In this document: positions 47,274-58,109 of the stretch, piece after piece
Position numbering within the stretch: the stretch's first letter is position 1
How the letters are laid out: each line of letters begins with the position of its first letter
Assembly: GCA_038503065.1 (NCBI GenBank)
Contig: JBCAMK010000018.1
Location: 558,001-622,000 of the forward strand
Reading direction: 5' to 3'
Length of the DNA: 64,000 bases
From: Paragyromitra xinjiangensis
Lineage: Eukaryota > Ascomycota > Pezizomycetes > Pezizales > Discinaceae
The notes under the pieces: generated by a model
What the model was told of the DNA's origin: nothing
The model's input: the letters and a program-made list of their open reading frames with translations, nothing else
The model's database searches: none
Program-made: the position numbers and the translations under genes

Positions 47274-49357
47274 TCATGACATAAGCAACTTAACCGCCCA
47301 CGCAATATTCAACGTCCTCAAATCTTGATAATTCTGACCTGTCCCCAAGAACACAACCGGGATGCCCGTGGCAAAGACCATACTGATAAGAGTCCCAATC
47401 TATACACCATTAGTAAGCGAGCCGAAAGACCTTTAAAGGACTGGAGGGAGAAGAAGAAAAAAACCTACCATATCCCCAACAGTATCACATTTACTGATAA
47501 TAAACCCATCCAACGTCCTCGCATTCCCAAACGCCGCATTAAAATTCCTCGCCTGCTGCACCGAGTCCGTCCCAACCAGCGCCTCCCCAACCATCAAAAT
47601 CTTATCCGGCTCCGCAAACTTTGCAAATTTCTCCAACGAGCTCATGAGTCTCTGGTCATTATGTCTGCGTCCAGCAGTATCAATCAGGACGACATCAAAG
47701 CCCTCAGCTTCACCGAATGCAACAGCGTCTTTCGCAATATTCGCCGCATCCTTGCCATAACCTTTTTCATAGAGCTCCACCACACCACCTTCACGCTCGG
47801 AGAGCTCCTTGAGATTACGAGCATGTACGCGAAGTTGCTCGACAGCGCCGGAACGGAAGGTATCACAGGCGGCGATGAGGACTTTGAATTTATTCTGAAG
47901 GAGGAAAAAGCAGATTTTCGATAGGTTGGTGGATTTGCCGACGCCGTTGACGCCGACGATAGAGATGACGTAGGGGCGTCTAGATGCGCCGCTACGTTTC
48001 GTCTGAATCTCGCGGAGGAGGTCGAGGGAGTTTGTTGGTGTGAGGATCTTTCTAAGAGCAGCTTCAACAGCGGATTTGACGGTTGCTTCGATGCTTTGGA
48101 AAGAACCTGTTTTTTGACCAATAAGTGATTTCTCGACGGACTCAGTGACCTGGATCGCGGCTTCACGAGCAACGTTTTTCTTGGAAAGGTGCTCTTGCAT
48201 AGCAGCCATGGCCTTTTCCAAGTCGGCTTTAGTAAGAGTTTTCCCGCCTACAATGTTACGGAAGAAGCCGAATGCGCCATAGCCGCTAGAAGCTGCGGTA
48301 TTGTTCACGCGGTCTTTCTCTTCGGCTTGTTTAAGGATCGCATTGACTTCCATATCAAGGTCTTTCAGCACGAACTCGCCCTTGGAGGTTTTGGTGCCCC
48401 ATTCTTTTTGATCAACGTAATCGACTTTACGGTTGTTATCGCGGCCGCGATCAGGCTCGTCATCAGTGGAAGCGCCAGGGGCGGAATAGTCAAGGATGGT
48501 GGTGCCATCGTCTTCGTCGGCGTTTCCATCAGCATCCCATTTGCGCAATTTCTTGCCACCTTTCTTGGCACTGTTGCGGGCGGGCGATTGCTCCTCCCCG
48601 CTAGAAGCGTGAGCGGAAGAGACGCCACGACGGCCGCGAGCCCCACGGCCTGGACGTTTGGTCCCAGTAAGAAGATGAGTATTCGGGGACGGTGATTTCG
48701 GGCGAGATTGGTCCAGTGCGGCTGGAGGCAAAAGCCCACTGTTCGCAACGGCTCGCGGACTTGTCTTTGCTTTGAGGAGTCCCGGAATTGGAGGTGGTGG
48801 TGGGGCATCCCACTTTTCGTCAAGCGTAGGGGTTTGTCCAACGTTGGCAGAAGGGGAAATTACGGGTCTTGCAGGTCCACCAGCTTTCCTTTCAAGCTCG
48901 TTGATTCGAGAGTCGAAATAGTTATCAAAGTGACACTCGATAGTGGAAGTGTGCGGCCTCTTGAGCTGTTCCCCGTACAGCGATGTGAACAATTTCTTGA
49001 CAGTGTCTAAAAGCTCGTCAATCCAGGTGAGTTGCAGAAGCGATTGATAAACTGCCTTTTTAGAGCAAAAAACTCAATAGTTAGAACATTAAAGCGAAAA
49101 AGTTTCCCAGGGACGAAGTGACGTACAATGAAAATCAATCCGAAATCGTTCGCAGCAATCCATTTGAGCGTGTAAGACTCCTTCTTGTAGAATTTCCCAT
49201 CTGTACCAGGCTGGACGCGCTCCTCGATCAAAACATCGCTGATGAAGCTGTTAACCACGCTAGGGCTCACGGGTGCATATTGCTTCGACCACAGGAGAAT
49301 GCCAGAGGTGGTGATGATTTCGAACGAGTCCAAGGCAGACCTCGCGGTTTCAGCCAT
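47274..49357 (-). CDS. SRP101: Signal recognition particle receptor subunit alpha (SRP101/SRPR)
   Basis: Three exons, 49357-49127, 49055-47469 and 47399-47274, all phase 0, giving 647 residues. The N-terminal longin-like SRX domain starts LDSFEIITTSGILLWSKQYA and reads YTLKWIAANDFGLIFI, AVYQSLLQLTWIDELLDTV across the first intron; it binds the beta subunit on the ER membrane. A charged linker (about residues 150-330) follows. The NG GTPase domain has SIVGVNGVGKSTNLSKI (G1), DTFRSGAVEQL (G2), DTAGRRHNDQRLM (G3), SKCDTVGD (G4) and, in the last exon, VVFLGTGQNYQDLR (G5). This receptor docks ribosome-SRP complexes at the ER for co-translational export. Start ATG gives MAETARSALDSFEII; the frame extends 26 codons further upstream but without similarity. 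Confidence 0.96.
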
Positions 49358-50570
49358 GATGAACGGTAAACGGGATAGATGGAGAAGGCGACAACGGCAA
49401 AGATGATGAAGGATGGGATAGTAGAGAAGAAACAAGACAGTGAAGGGAGAAGGTTGTCTGTCTGTTCTATGTAGTTGTTGAGGGCTTATCAGAGGACAAC
49501 GGGGCGGAAAATTTACTAAATTCCTTCTATCAGATTCGGAGCTTCGGACGTCGATATCCCTGCTTTAGCTCGTGCCAAGACCAAACAAGGAAACGACACA
49601 CGTGTCCTAGAGTGTCTCTGTCCCGGTTTCTGGACTTTTGCCCGTCATCACTATCATTTAAACCTGTGCATACGAGTGAGCCAATGTGGAGAAACGATCA
49701 AAGTGATCGATTTTGTGCCGATTTTGAGTGCGTTAGGGTTAGGGTCCCCTACTCCAACAGCTGCTGGTTTGTCAACCGTTGAAAAGGGTCCTGTAACGAC
49801 AAGCAAAATGTAGTATACCTCAACTATCAAATTCTGATCGGTCCCTGGATACAAGCATCGAGCCTCGCATCTCAAAAATACAGAACCGTTCGTTATAAAT
49901 ACTTACATGCAGCAAGTCTCAGCTCAAGCGTGAAGCATAGGGAAATGACCCAGCAGGATATACACTTTCCAGAAACAACCCAGCTTTCGGCTCCAGTGGA
50001 GAGTAGTTAAACCCAGAAAACAAGAACCCTAATCACCCTCAATGCCTAGACTTGCTTTTGAAGAAGCTTGAATATTCTGCGGATGATATTTTAGGAAGTG
50101 AGACGGACCCAAACCCTCTAAGGCTACTGTTGTCTCTATTTCACACGTTGGTGATAGATGAAGGCCAGGGGTGAGATGCCTCTTCCGAAGAAGGGATTAT
50201 GAGCTAGAATAAAATTTGTAACCTTTAGCTGTAGGGTTTACATACATGCACATAAACGCATATATTATCCTTTATGCACAAGATTGCAACCTGCTAGTGG
50301 CAATACATCAGAAAATATAATCTACTGAGCAATCAGTTCTGGAACGAGATAGAAATGGATCACTTCAGGTTTATCCTTGTATTTTATGCGTGAAAGATAG
50401 ATAAGCCTGAGACATTTTTAGAAGAGAGACCGCCGACAAATACATGTACCATCAAGAGACCAAGAAAGAAATAGAAAAGAAAGCCCCAGAAATAAGTGCC
50501 TCAAATCACACTTACATGTAGTTACATGTGATCCATACCTATTGCTTCATTCCGTCCCCACCAGCAAAAT
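49358..50570. other. Intergenic, no gene recognised
   Basis: Promoter side of the SRP receptor gene, then AT-rich DNA. TACATGTA at 50441-50448 and 50513-50520, the second followed four bases later by a near copy (TTACATGTG). No gene or RNA recognised. Confidence 0.45.
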
Positions 50571-50777
50571 TCAAATCTTGTAACAGTTATTGCACACATA
50601 GTGCCCACAAACACATTCATCCTTCGACATAAGATACACAAGGTTGCACTGGCAACATTGCCATTTGGTATATTGTTTTGCTTCCGTATAATCTTCGCAA
50701 GCAAGTTGTGCAAAGGATATAGAGGGAGGAGGTAACGGAGAGGACGTTGGCGCAGGGCACTGAGTAATGGATTCCAT
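50571..50777 (-). CDS. Small cysteine-rich (zinc-ribbon-like) protein, 68 aa
   Basis: A single exon of 68 codons from MESITQCPAP. The C-terminal half has paired cysteines WQCCQCNLVY, DECVCGHYVCNNC, a spacing compatible with a small treble-clef or zinc-ribbon fold (CxxC ... CxCGHxxCxxC). I believe fungi of this group have many short proteins with this W-x-C-x-x-C pattern, but I cannot name a function. The start was placed at the first ATG after which the Cys motif is in frame; the open frame extends upstream to about 51008 but that part has low complexity and no motif. It is on the same strand as the bZIP gene about 440 bases upstream. Confidence 0.55.
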   Translation of the reverse strand: MESITQCPAPTSSPLPPPSISFAQLACEDYTEAKQYTKWQCCQCNLVYLMSKDECVCGHYVCNNCYKI

Positions 50778-51214
50778 AAATGTTATTGTAGAGTAGGTTT
50801 TTTTCTGGATATGTTTGCGTGTACGTGCGTATTTTTGTGTGGATATAATGATTGGAGGAGTTATAGGGGAGGAGTATGGTGATAGTAAGCTGTATTTATA
50901 GTAGTCCATTTCCCTGAACGAAATCCGGCTCAGTGACTGCACCCCTGTGGAAAAGTCACTTTGCCACGTGGCGAAGGCAATCCGTCCCCCTGTAGCTTCC
51001 CGTGTCACTCACCCCTAATGTGGAAACCAAAGGATCTTATAGCACATGTAGTACATGTAACTGAAGAGTCAATTCTCATGCGTATCTTAGAGTCCTTTAG
51101 TATGCTTACTAAAGAAGAAAAAGAAAGAAAAGAGAAAACATGTGAGAGAGAAGCCATCAAACAGCTCCTCCCTATTTCCCGAAACTCATACATGTCCGCT
51201 GACAGTCTCATAGT
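50778..51214. other. Short intergenic region
   Basis: Separates the small Cys-rich gene from the bZIP gene. Contains CACATGTAGTACATGTA at 51043-51059, a near copy and an exact copy of TACATGTA. No gene seen. Confidence 0.5.
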
Positions 51215-51939
51215 TTACTCAGCCTTGCCTTCCGAAGTTTTTGTTTGATCAGCCAGTTTGCCGCTCTTCGAAGGCTCACCGAACAGCACCGTCCTTAGTC
51301 GACGAATTTCTTCCTCCTCCTCTAAGTTTACGGGCACGCTGTTCTCAGATTTAGTTTTATTAGTTTCTCATTAAACGCAGAAAGGTAGCTTGGGCAAATA
51401 TTCTAAACACTCACTATTGGAAGTTATCTAGAAGAGTGGCAATATGGCGCTCAGAGAGTCCACCACGAAGTCTATACAACTCGCAGTCCTTATTAGCGAT
51501 GAGTAAGGTTTTCATATCCATCAGTCGCTCGCGGAGAGTAAGTATTTCGTCCCTAAGAATAAGCCGTTCATCCTTGTAAGCTTGCTCTTTGACCCTGAGG
51601 GTCTCAGCTCGCCGCTTCTTGTTTTCACGGCATCGAGCAGCAGCAAGGCTGTGAAGAGAATGTTATCAATAAATACTACAAAAAAATATTGACTTAGAGC
51701 ACTTACCGATTCATCTCGAGATGACGCTTCCTCTTAGCAATTTCCATAGGGTCTCTTGTCTTCGTCCCCACATACACCTCCATTGGGTCTCCTTGATCTT
51801 CTTCCTCCACTTCCTCTTCCTCCGGCCTCTCTTCTTCATAAATATTTATTTGTTCCTGACAACCCATATTACTATACAGATCTTCGTAAGGATCGTAGAA
51901 CATGGATGCCTGCCCCTGGTGAGGCATCTGGGGATTCAT
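51215..51939 (-). CDS. bZIP transcription factor (ATF/CREB-like basic region)
   Basis: Three exons, 51939-51707, 51648-51415 and 51338-51215, giving 196 residues. The first join rebuilds the bZIP basic region KRKRHLEMNRLAAARCRENK, which fits the DNA-contact consensus NxxAAxx(S/C)R exactly. A leucine-rich heptad region follows (LRVKEQAYKDERLILRDEIL, LRERLMDMKTLLIANKDCEL), so the protein should dimerise and bind DNA. The N-terminal 75 residues are acidic (EEERPEEEEVEEEDQGDP). A TAG directly after DNFQ looks like the end, but the donor GTGAGT overlaps it and splicing to the acceptor AACAG at 51339-51340 extends the frame through YVPVNLEEEEEIRRLRTVLF to KAE. Compared with Atf1-type factors it is very short and lacks stress-kinase domains. 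Confidence 0.87.
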
Positions 51940-52914
51940 GATGCTATGGATATCAAGGTTTGATGTACTGAATCGAAAGGTAAGAGTGATCAAAAAGAGG
52001 GGTTCTTAAACCAAAGGTGGCTTTTGTCTTTTACCGGTAGCGGCGAAAATAGGAATCCGAAATTATAGTCTGTGACTGGTACTTATCGGCCCACGTGAGA
52101 AATGATCAGGTTGGCACCCTGTGATCAAGATTTAGTTTTGAAGCGGACTGTTTCCACGGCTACCTTTAACCCTAGCGAGGCCTAGGAGCATAATCAAGCG
52201 CCTCCGATCACTACATCTCTGGTAAGTATCAAAGTATCTTAGGTTTTGATGTCTCATCCAATTTTAACTCTCAAGGCGTAGCACACTTATTACTATAGTC
52301 CCCTAAATTGTTACTTCTTCGTGGGCTCCTAGGCGAATCATAGTAAATCACTCGGGTGGCAACGAGCAGGCAAATGCCGAAGCCTGTAAGGCCCCCATCC
52401 ACAGACGGGAAGTTCGAGAAGTGGCGATTTAGCGAAATAAGAGCAACGCTGCAAAAAAAGTAATTCTTACTCACCCGCCTCCCCTTTCCCTCTCTCCAGA
52501 ATTTACATTCTTCCGTTCAGCGATCACTGGACCAATTGCGAATTCCACTTCGCCCGTAAACGGATAAAGACTAAAGCCATGGAGCAGCTTCATCTATGAA
52601 CTACACGTATCTATCAATTCTCTGGAGATGCTATAATTTCCCAAGTTGTATCCGCTCAAACTTCATTAACTCTATTTTAGGGTTCGAACAAGCAACGTCA
52701 TGAATACATGTAACTTCGATCATCCCCTATCATTGACCTTAACCCGAAGACCCCTAGCTTCTAAAAATAAACTCAGACGCAGCGGTGAGGGTGGTAAAAC
52801 ACTACTCTACCCCTATACTCAATACGAACAACTTTCACATACCTCCCCAAACCTTTATCCCGAGCCGGCCAACCCAGAAATTTGGCCCTTTGATCTTAGC
52901 TCGAGACTCGCTAC
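51940..52914. other. Intergenic, no gene recognised
   Basis: Promoter side of the bZIP gene, then unassigned sequence. TACATGTA at 52705-52712. The frame 52700-53110 (+) overlaps the better-supported minus-strand candidate and was rejected. Confidence 0.45.
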
Positions 52915-53383
52915 TCAAACCCTCTGTTTGGATAAAAATTTAAAAAGAAAAAACACCAACCAAAGACTAGTACAAGCCCCAATAATCCTCGAATCGCAAG
53001 TAACGAGTACCGTTACATACGAAAAAGCAGCAAAAAGGCAACCAGCTGTAGGTTCTACCCACGCCCATTTCTCAACGCCCGTAGCATTGTCGCTGACCTC
53101 TTCAACGTGAGCTTTAAGAACATCGTCGATCCTAGAGCCCACGGCAGATTTAGCATTCAGCTACTAGAAATACAGACATTACGGGGTGTTATCGAAAGCC
53201 GTACAGATTGTTCAACTCCCGAAGATCCATTTCCAAGATTGTCCTAGCAATCATAAGTGCCAGCAGAGGATCCTCAACTGGGTTCAGAATCAAGTGATAC
53301 ACCCCCGTCTCTATAGTTCGTATTTTTTCTCGACGTTGGGCTTTGGACTCCCTCTTAGTTGGAATTTCGGTTTGGACAGCCAT
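52915..53383 (-). CDS. Candidate small orphan gene, 131 aa, two exons
   Basis: Exons 53383-53205 and 53131-52915, joined across a 73-nt intron (donor GTACGG, branch CTGAA, acceptor CTAG) that removes an in-frame stop. The protein starts MAVQTEIPTKRESKAQRREK, continues DPLLALMIARTILEMDLREL and NNLIDDVLKAHVEEVSDNAT, and ends in a hydrophobic segment (LFAAFSYVTVLVTC) that could be a membrane anchor. I do not recognise the family. Support comes only from the coherent helix-like reading across the splice, so the gene could be spurious; the donor is not of the common GTAAGT/GTATGT type. Confidence 0.38.
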
Positions 53384-54512
53384 GGGTACCCTGTACTCAA
53401 TCGTTAACTTCTGTTAGCGAGTAAAAACATCTCACACGGAGGATTAGGGTTGGTATCATCGGACTAATTCACACCCTCTTAAATAGAAGTCAGTCGGAGA
53501 ATCTTACAGCCCTATAATAACTTGCGTATAGAACTCCCAGGGCCGATAAGTAGCATAACTAGACGGTTTCAAATCTGGTCTAGTCTCTACTTCCTGAGGT
53601 GGATGTAGTGTGGGAAGAGGTATAAGTAACATCTGGAAATTAGGTGGAGCAGCTGTGACGAATATAAGAGTAAGCAACTAAGGAGGGGGGGGAGAACAAA
53701 CATAAGAAAGAGAAGTAGCTGAAGATGGGAAATGGTAATGACCGATAAGTGCACGTAGTATTAGAATTGGAGGATTCAGTTTAAGCACAAATGAGGGTAT
53801 TCGGGTTGTATCCTAGGCTTCTGCAAAGTAAAAGCGTGATATGGAGCTGATAGAAACAGCCATAGGACGAAGGATGATCACGAGGATACATGTATGGGCT
53901 AGAGAGAAGCATGCGAGGATGCTACCTGTGACATGCAGCGCACCCACATGTAGTGCAGAACAAAAAGAAAAAGCTGGTGAGGAGTTTCACTTTTCAAGCA
54001 CATCCCCAGAACTGACCACAAACCGCACTCAACTAAAGCTACAGTTAACTCCTCAATGCTTCTATCTCACCGATTACAATCATTCTAAAAGCCCAAAACG
54101 CCCCGTGCTATACTTTTGTTCTCTCAGAGAATCTTGCCTATGGCCCGCTTTCAGGACTCTCTACCCTAAGCCCCAGTTTCACTCTCAGAACCGATACTTG
54201 GAACATCTTTAACGGCATTCAACTCCATTATTAGATATACGATTACATCAACAAAAAACATTGGCTTAAACCGGTCTAAAATTCGGCTCGACGAATCTCT
54301 AGAACGATAGGAACTCTGTCATAGACGAAGAACCTGCATGAAACCAACGCGTGAGATCAGCTGACCGCGTGCCTGTGAGCACCAAATTCGGCTAGACAGC
54401 TACGCCACCCTGGATTAGCGCCGGGTAACCAGGGGATAGCTGTCTTCCCAACCCGTAAGGACTCAGCTCTTCCAGCTCTCATCATCTATCAATCATACAG
54501 CAAGAGAACACC
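53384..54512. other. Intergenic, no gene recognised
   Basis: Divergent flank between the minus-strand candidate and the PQ-loop gene. A G-run occurs near 53.69 kb and TACATGTA at 53887-53894. Frame 53841-54212 (+) has no domain. Confidence 0.45.
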
Positions 54513-55492
54513 ATGACGTCCATATTCAATGCCGCTACAGCACCGTCAAGTGGATGTGCTGCTCTTATGAACCCGTCGCTCATAAATTTATTTTTCTCAT
54601 CTATAATCCTCATTGGAATTTTGATAAGCTATCTCCCCCAACACCACAGGATAATATCCCGAGGCACTTCCGAGGGTATCAGTCCGCTGTTTCTGCTCCT
54701 CGGAGTCACGTCAGGGACATGCTCATTTGCGAATATTCTCATCCTTAGCCGAGGGGTGCTGGGGTGCTGTGGGGACGGGATTGGAGCATTTAATTGTTTT
54801 GCTGTCTCCCTTGGGGTTGTGCAGGTTGGGATGCAATGGACTTGTTTTGCGGTTATGTGAGTACTTCCCTTGCGATAAAGAAGATAAAGAAAACTGACAA
54901 GAAACAATCCAGACTATTACTATTCTTGATTTACTTCCCTCGTGCCTCGCCCATCGAAGCCCCTGCCACTAGTGCCCCTGGCCCATCATCCCGAACCGCC
55001 CTTACCGTCACCATCATTTCTGTTGTTCATTTGTTTGTTATCGCCGCCGCAACTTTTTATTTCTCCCTCTTGACTCCCCCCAACTCCCCTCACATCCCCG
55101 AATCCCCGCCTGCCCCATCTGCACAGCTAATCGCTTGGGCCAACTTCCTTGGGATCCAGTCTACCATTCTCGCATCCTTGCAGTACATCCCACAACTATA
55201 TACAACGTGGACACTTAAGCACGTTGGAAGCTTGAGTATCCCAATGATGTGTATCCAGACTCCAGGATCATTTGTGTGGGCGATTAGTCTGGCGAGCAGG
55301 GACGGGACAAGGTGGAGTAGCTGGGTTACGTATGTTGTAACCGGCTGTCTCCAGGGGACGTTATTGGTTATGTGTATCGTATGGGAGATGAAGAGCCGGA
55401 AAGAGAATGGAAAGGCTACGAATGGGGTGACAGAGAGCGAACGCGAGGGTGAGGGTGAGAGAAGGCCGTTGCTTGGGAACGAGACGTCTTAG
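54513..55492 (+). CDS. PQ-loop repeat membrane protein
   Basis: Two exons, 54513-54856 and 54913-55492, giving 307 residues. The intron is 56 nt and the split codon is Ile. Two PQ-loop motifs are visible, one in the first helix pair (LIGILISYLPQHHRIISRGT) and one in the second half (ILASLQYIPQLYTTWTLKH), each followed by a small-residue helix (GISPLFLLLGVTSG; GSLSIPMMCIQTPGS). About seven membrane segments fit the MtN3/SWEET/cystinosin superfamily. Fungal relatives (Ypq-type) export basic amino acids from the vacuole, but this divergent member cannot be assigned a substrate. The tail is charged and ends RRPLLGNETS; a dileucine-like RRPLL could be a vacuolar sorting signal. Confidence 0.9.
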
Positions 55493-55814
55493 AGGTGAGT
55501 GATAGGAATTTGGTCTAATATTGGATTTGGACTATGGGTATATTAAATCTTCCTGTTCCCGTTGGATTCTTTTTGACGTTTGAGGTACGAGTAAGGCATT
55601 ATAGATGTTTAATGGGTTATTGGTTCGTTTTCATCCTGCAGAGCGAGTTCACGATATGTAATTTAGTTGAACTATACGTACAGATACTTTACGATAATGG
55701 ACATTTATTCCATACCACATCAAAAGCGCTCGCGCATATTTGATATCTAATCAAAAATCTCTAACACCCAGCTCCAATTACTCCAAAAAACACAACCCCT
55801 CCCAAAAAAACATC
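55493..55814. other. Short intergenic region between convergent genes
   Basis: 3' flanks of the PQ-loop gene (+) and the coiled-coil gene (-). Nothing else recognised. Confidence 0.55.
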
Positions 55815-56321
55815 CTACAAAAGTGCATCCACCCTCCCCCCCTCAACAGCCAACATCTCCCTCTCTAGCAATACCTCCCCCACCTCTCTCAACAACCCTC
55901 TCAACTTCATCTCAACCTCCTCCCTCCTCCTTACATTCTCCGCCAACCTATCAACCTTCCCCTTCCACTTCTCCATCGCCTCCATCTCCGCCCACTTTTG
56001 TCTCCTCGCCTCCACAGCCGCCTGACGGGCCGCCAACTGCTCTGGTGTCGGGTTCGACGCAGTAATGGGGGACGCAAGGGGCTTGAGTGCGGCTATATGG
56101 AGAGCCGCGGAGGTAAAGTACGTGTTGAGGAGGGCGGACTCGGATTGTGTCTCGTTGCGTAAAGCGATGAGGGATTGCTCGCTGTGCTCAATATGGGAGA
56201 GGAGGGAGACGAAATGTGTCATTGCGGGGTTCGGCTTGCGTGGGAAGGGGATTGGAGTGGTGTTGGGTTTGCCCTAGGGTTGTTAGATGTGGAGGTTTGT
56301 GGGGGAAGGGGAGGGTACCAT
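55815..56321 (-). CDS. Small coiled-coil protein of unknown function
   Basis: Proposed exons 56321-56319 and 56273-55815, giving 153 residues. The first exon is just the ATG; a 45-nt intron with a CTAAC branch site follows, and exon 2 reads GKPNTTPIPFPRKPNPAMTH. Translation could also begin at the internal ATG at 56222 without any intron. The body is helical: FVSLLSHIEHSEQSLIALRN, SALLNTYFTSAALHIAALKP, a short Pro-rich break, then a long charged coiled coil (RQKWAEMEAMEKWKGKVDRL, LRGLLREVGEVLLEREML). The size and two-helix layout resemble subunits of kinetochore, DASH or BLOC-type complexes, but I cannot match it to a specific one. Confidence 0.7.
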
Positions 56322-57435
56322 TTTGTTATGTGGGTTGTGGGTTGTGGATAAAGGTTCTTAGGTTTCTTTAGGAAGTAGGCGGTATTATGGTGTGGTTTAT
56401 TAAGAGGGGTTAAAGAGAATAATCCACAATAGAGACGATGAAGAGAATATGTACCCGAAGGAAAAGGGGCCAAGTAGGGGAAACGGGGGAATGGAAATAA
56501 GCTTAGATACCCCCCTAGGCTTTGGATCTTTCATATCTTGTAGCCTATTTCTTGGGTTTCTAGATTCCTGAAGCATATGTGAGACGTTTCGTGACTTCTC
56601 AAACAGGTGGCGCCCCTGTAAGGGTTGGTGGGTGTTAGCGCCGGGATGAGCAGGGGGTGGTGGTACAAGGTACGAGTGATTGATTGTGATGGCGTGTGGT
56701 GTTGGTGAGGTAGGAATCGCGCTTGATTGGGATTCCTAGCTTGGGTGGGCGTAATAAAGAATGTCGTTGCATACTTAGGTGGTTAAAATGTAGCCAACAC
56801 CAATACTTTTAGATAGCTTCGTAGGCTATAAACTATCTCTAGCTTCTAGTACGGCCATCCACCGTGTTTTCCTAGGGAAAACGAATTGATCTTGGGAGAT
56901 TTAAGAGCGAAGTTCTACTCACATGAAGCAGACTTATGAATAGAGGGAAACGCGCAGAAGACCTTACGATACAGAATTGACAGTAATCCTTTTACTTTTA
57001 GGTATATTTCTACCATGGACTAGCATACTACTGATTTACTTCAAGATTGAATTTCTACATGTAGTTACTACACTAGCACACCAACGGGCATAAGCATCAA
57101 AGGCTCGACCAAACCCAAATCTACGGAGGCTAGCCCCGCAGCAAGGGCCCTTCCCGAACAAAGCACCAAATCCCTCCGCCTTTTTACACCATGGCTCACG
57201 GTTTTCTTCCAATTGCGAAAGCTTCCTACATTCTAGCCTACCGCTTCGCCGCCCTAAATCAAGACGCCAAATTCACGAGTGATTGTCTATGATAAATACC
57301 TAAAGCCACCGAAAAAAAGAAAAAAAACGGAACATTGCGTTACACAACAAGTGTGACTCTATAAGCTATCAATATAACAACCAACCGCCAGCTGCTGTTG
57401 CATTGAATTCTGCTTTAAACCAACGATAGTCAATC
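56322..57435. other. Divergent intergenic region, no gene recognised
   Basis: Promoter interval between the coiled-coil gene (-) and the eS24 gene (+). TACATGTA at 57056-57063. No gene or RNA recognised. Confidence 0.5.
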
Positions 57436-58109
57436 ATGGGAGGCGACTCTTCTGTGACCTTAAGGACCCGCAAAGTCGTACAGAATGCGCTTTTGAGGAG
57501 GAGACAGATGGTTATGTATGTATCTCCAAACCTCAGATCCAAATAAAACAGATTTAGGACAACACTATAGAAACTTTAGGATTCTCAAACTAAAGTTTCC
57601 CTCCCATATAGTGATATCATCCATCCCAACAGATGCAGTAAGCCAAGCACACCCATGACCTCGAAGACTAAACAACAAACACCTAACAAACTAGACCTCT
57701 CCACCACCGAGCTCTGCAGCAAGCTCTCAGGGCTGTACCAAGTTCCTCAAAACCGCATTTCCGTCTTTGGTCTCCGCACACATCACGCCGGCGGGAAATC
57801 TACAGGGTTTGCATTAATTTATGATTCTCGTGGGGCGTTGAAGAAGTTTGAGCCTAGCTATCGGCTTGTTAGGCTTAAGGAGGCTGTGAAGGTCATGAGG
57901 TCGAATCGGCAGAATAGTATGTTGTATCTTGGGAGAGTTGGGGTTGGGTTGCTGATGTGCTATAATTACATGTAGGGTCGCATTTTAAGAACTGGGCAGA
58001 TAGGTATCGGGGGCGGATGAGGAGCTTTTACAGGGCGAAGGCTGGTCGTGGACCTAAGAAAACGGTACCGTGGGATCGTGAACGGGAGTTGGAGGAACTG
58101 AAGATTTAG
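57436..58109 (+). CDS. Divergent ribosomal protein eS24 (RPS24) paralogue
   Basis: Three exons, 57436-57515, 57612-57916 and 57976-58109, giving 172 residues. eS24 features are present: SVTLRTRKVVQNALLRRRQM, VIDIIHPNR across the first intron, and the core ISVFGLRTHHAGGKSTGFAL followed by IYDSRGALKKFEPSYRLVRL. The family is usually about 135 residues and extremely conserved; here there is an insertion of about 15 residues after HPNR (CSKPSTPMTSKTKQQTPNKL), and the usual lysine-rich end is replaced by NRQNRSHFKNWADRYRGRMR and a tail ending WDREREL. So this is probably a duplicated, fast-evolving copy and not the main cytosolic eS24, or else a specialised ribosomal or mitochondrial version. Intron 2 ends within TACATGTAG. 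Confidence 0.85.

Noticed and set aside
47325..47924. 199-codon plus-strand frame
   Set aside because: It lies opposite the GTPase domain of the SRP receptor and has no domain of its own; a shadow frame.
52700..53110. 136-codon plus-strand frame
   Set aside because: Low-complexity reading with no domain; the opposite strand gives a more coherent spliced candidate.
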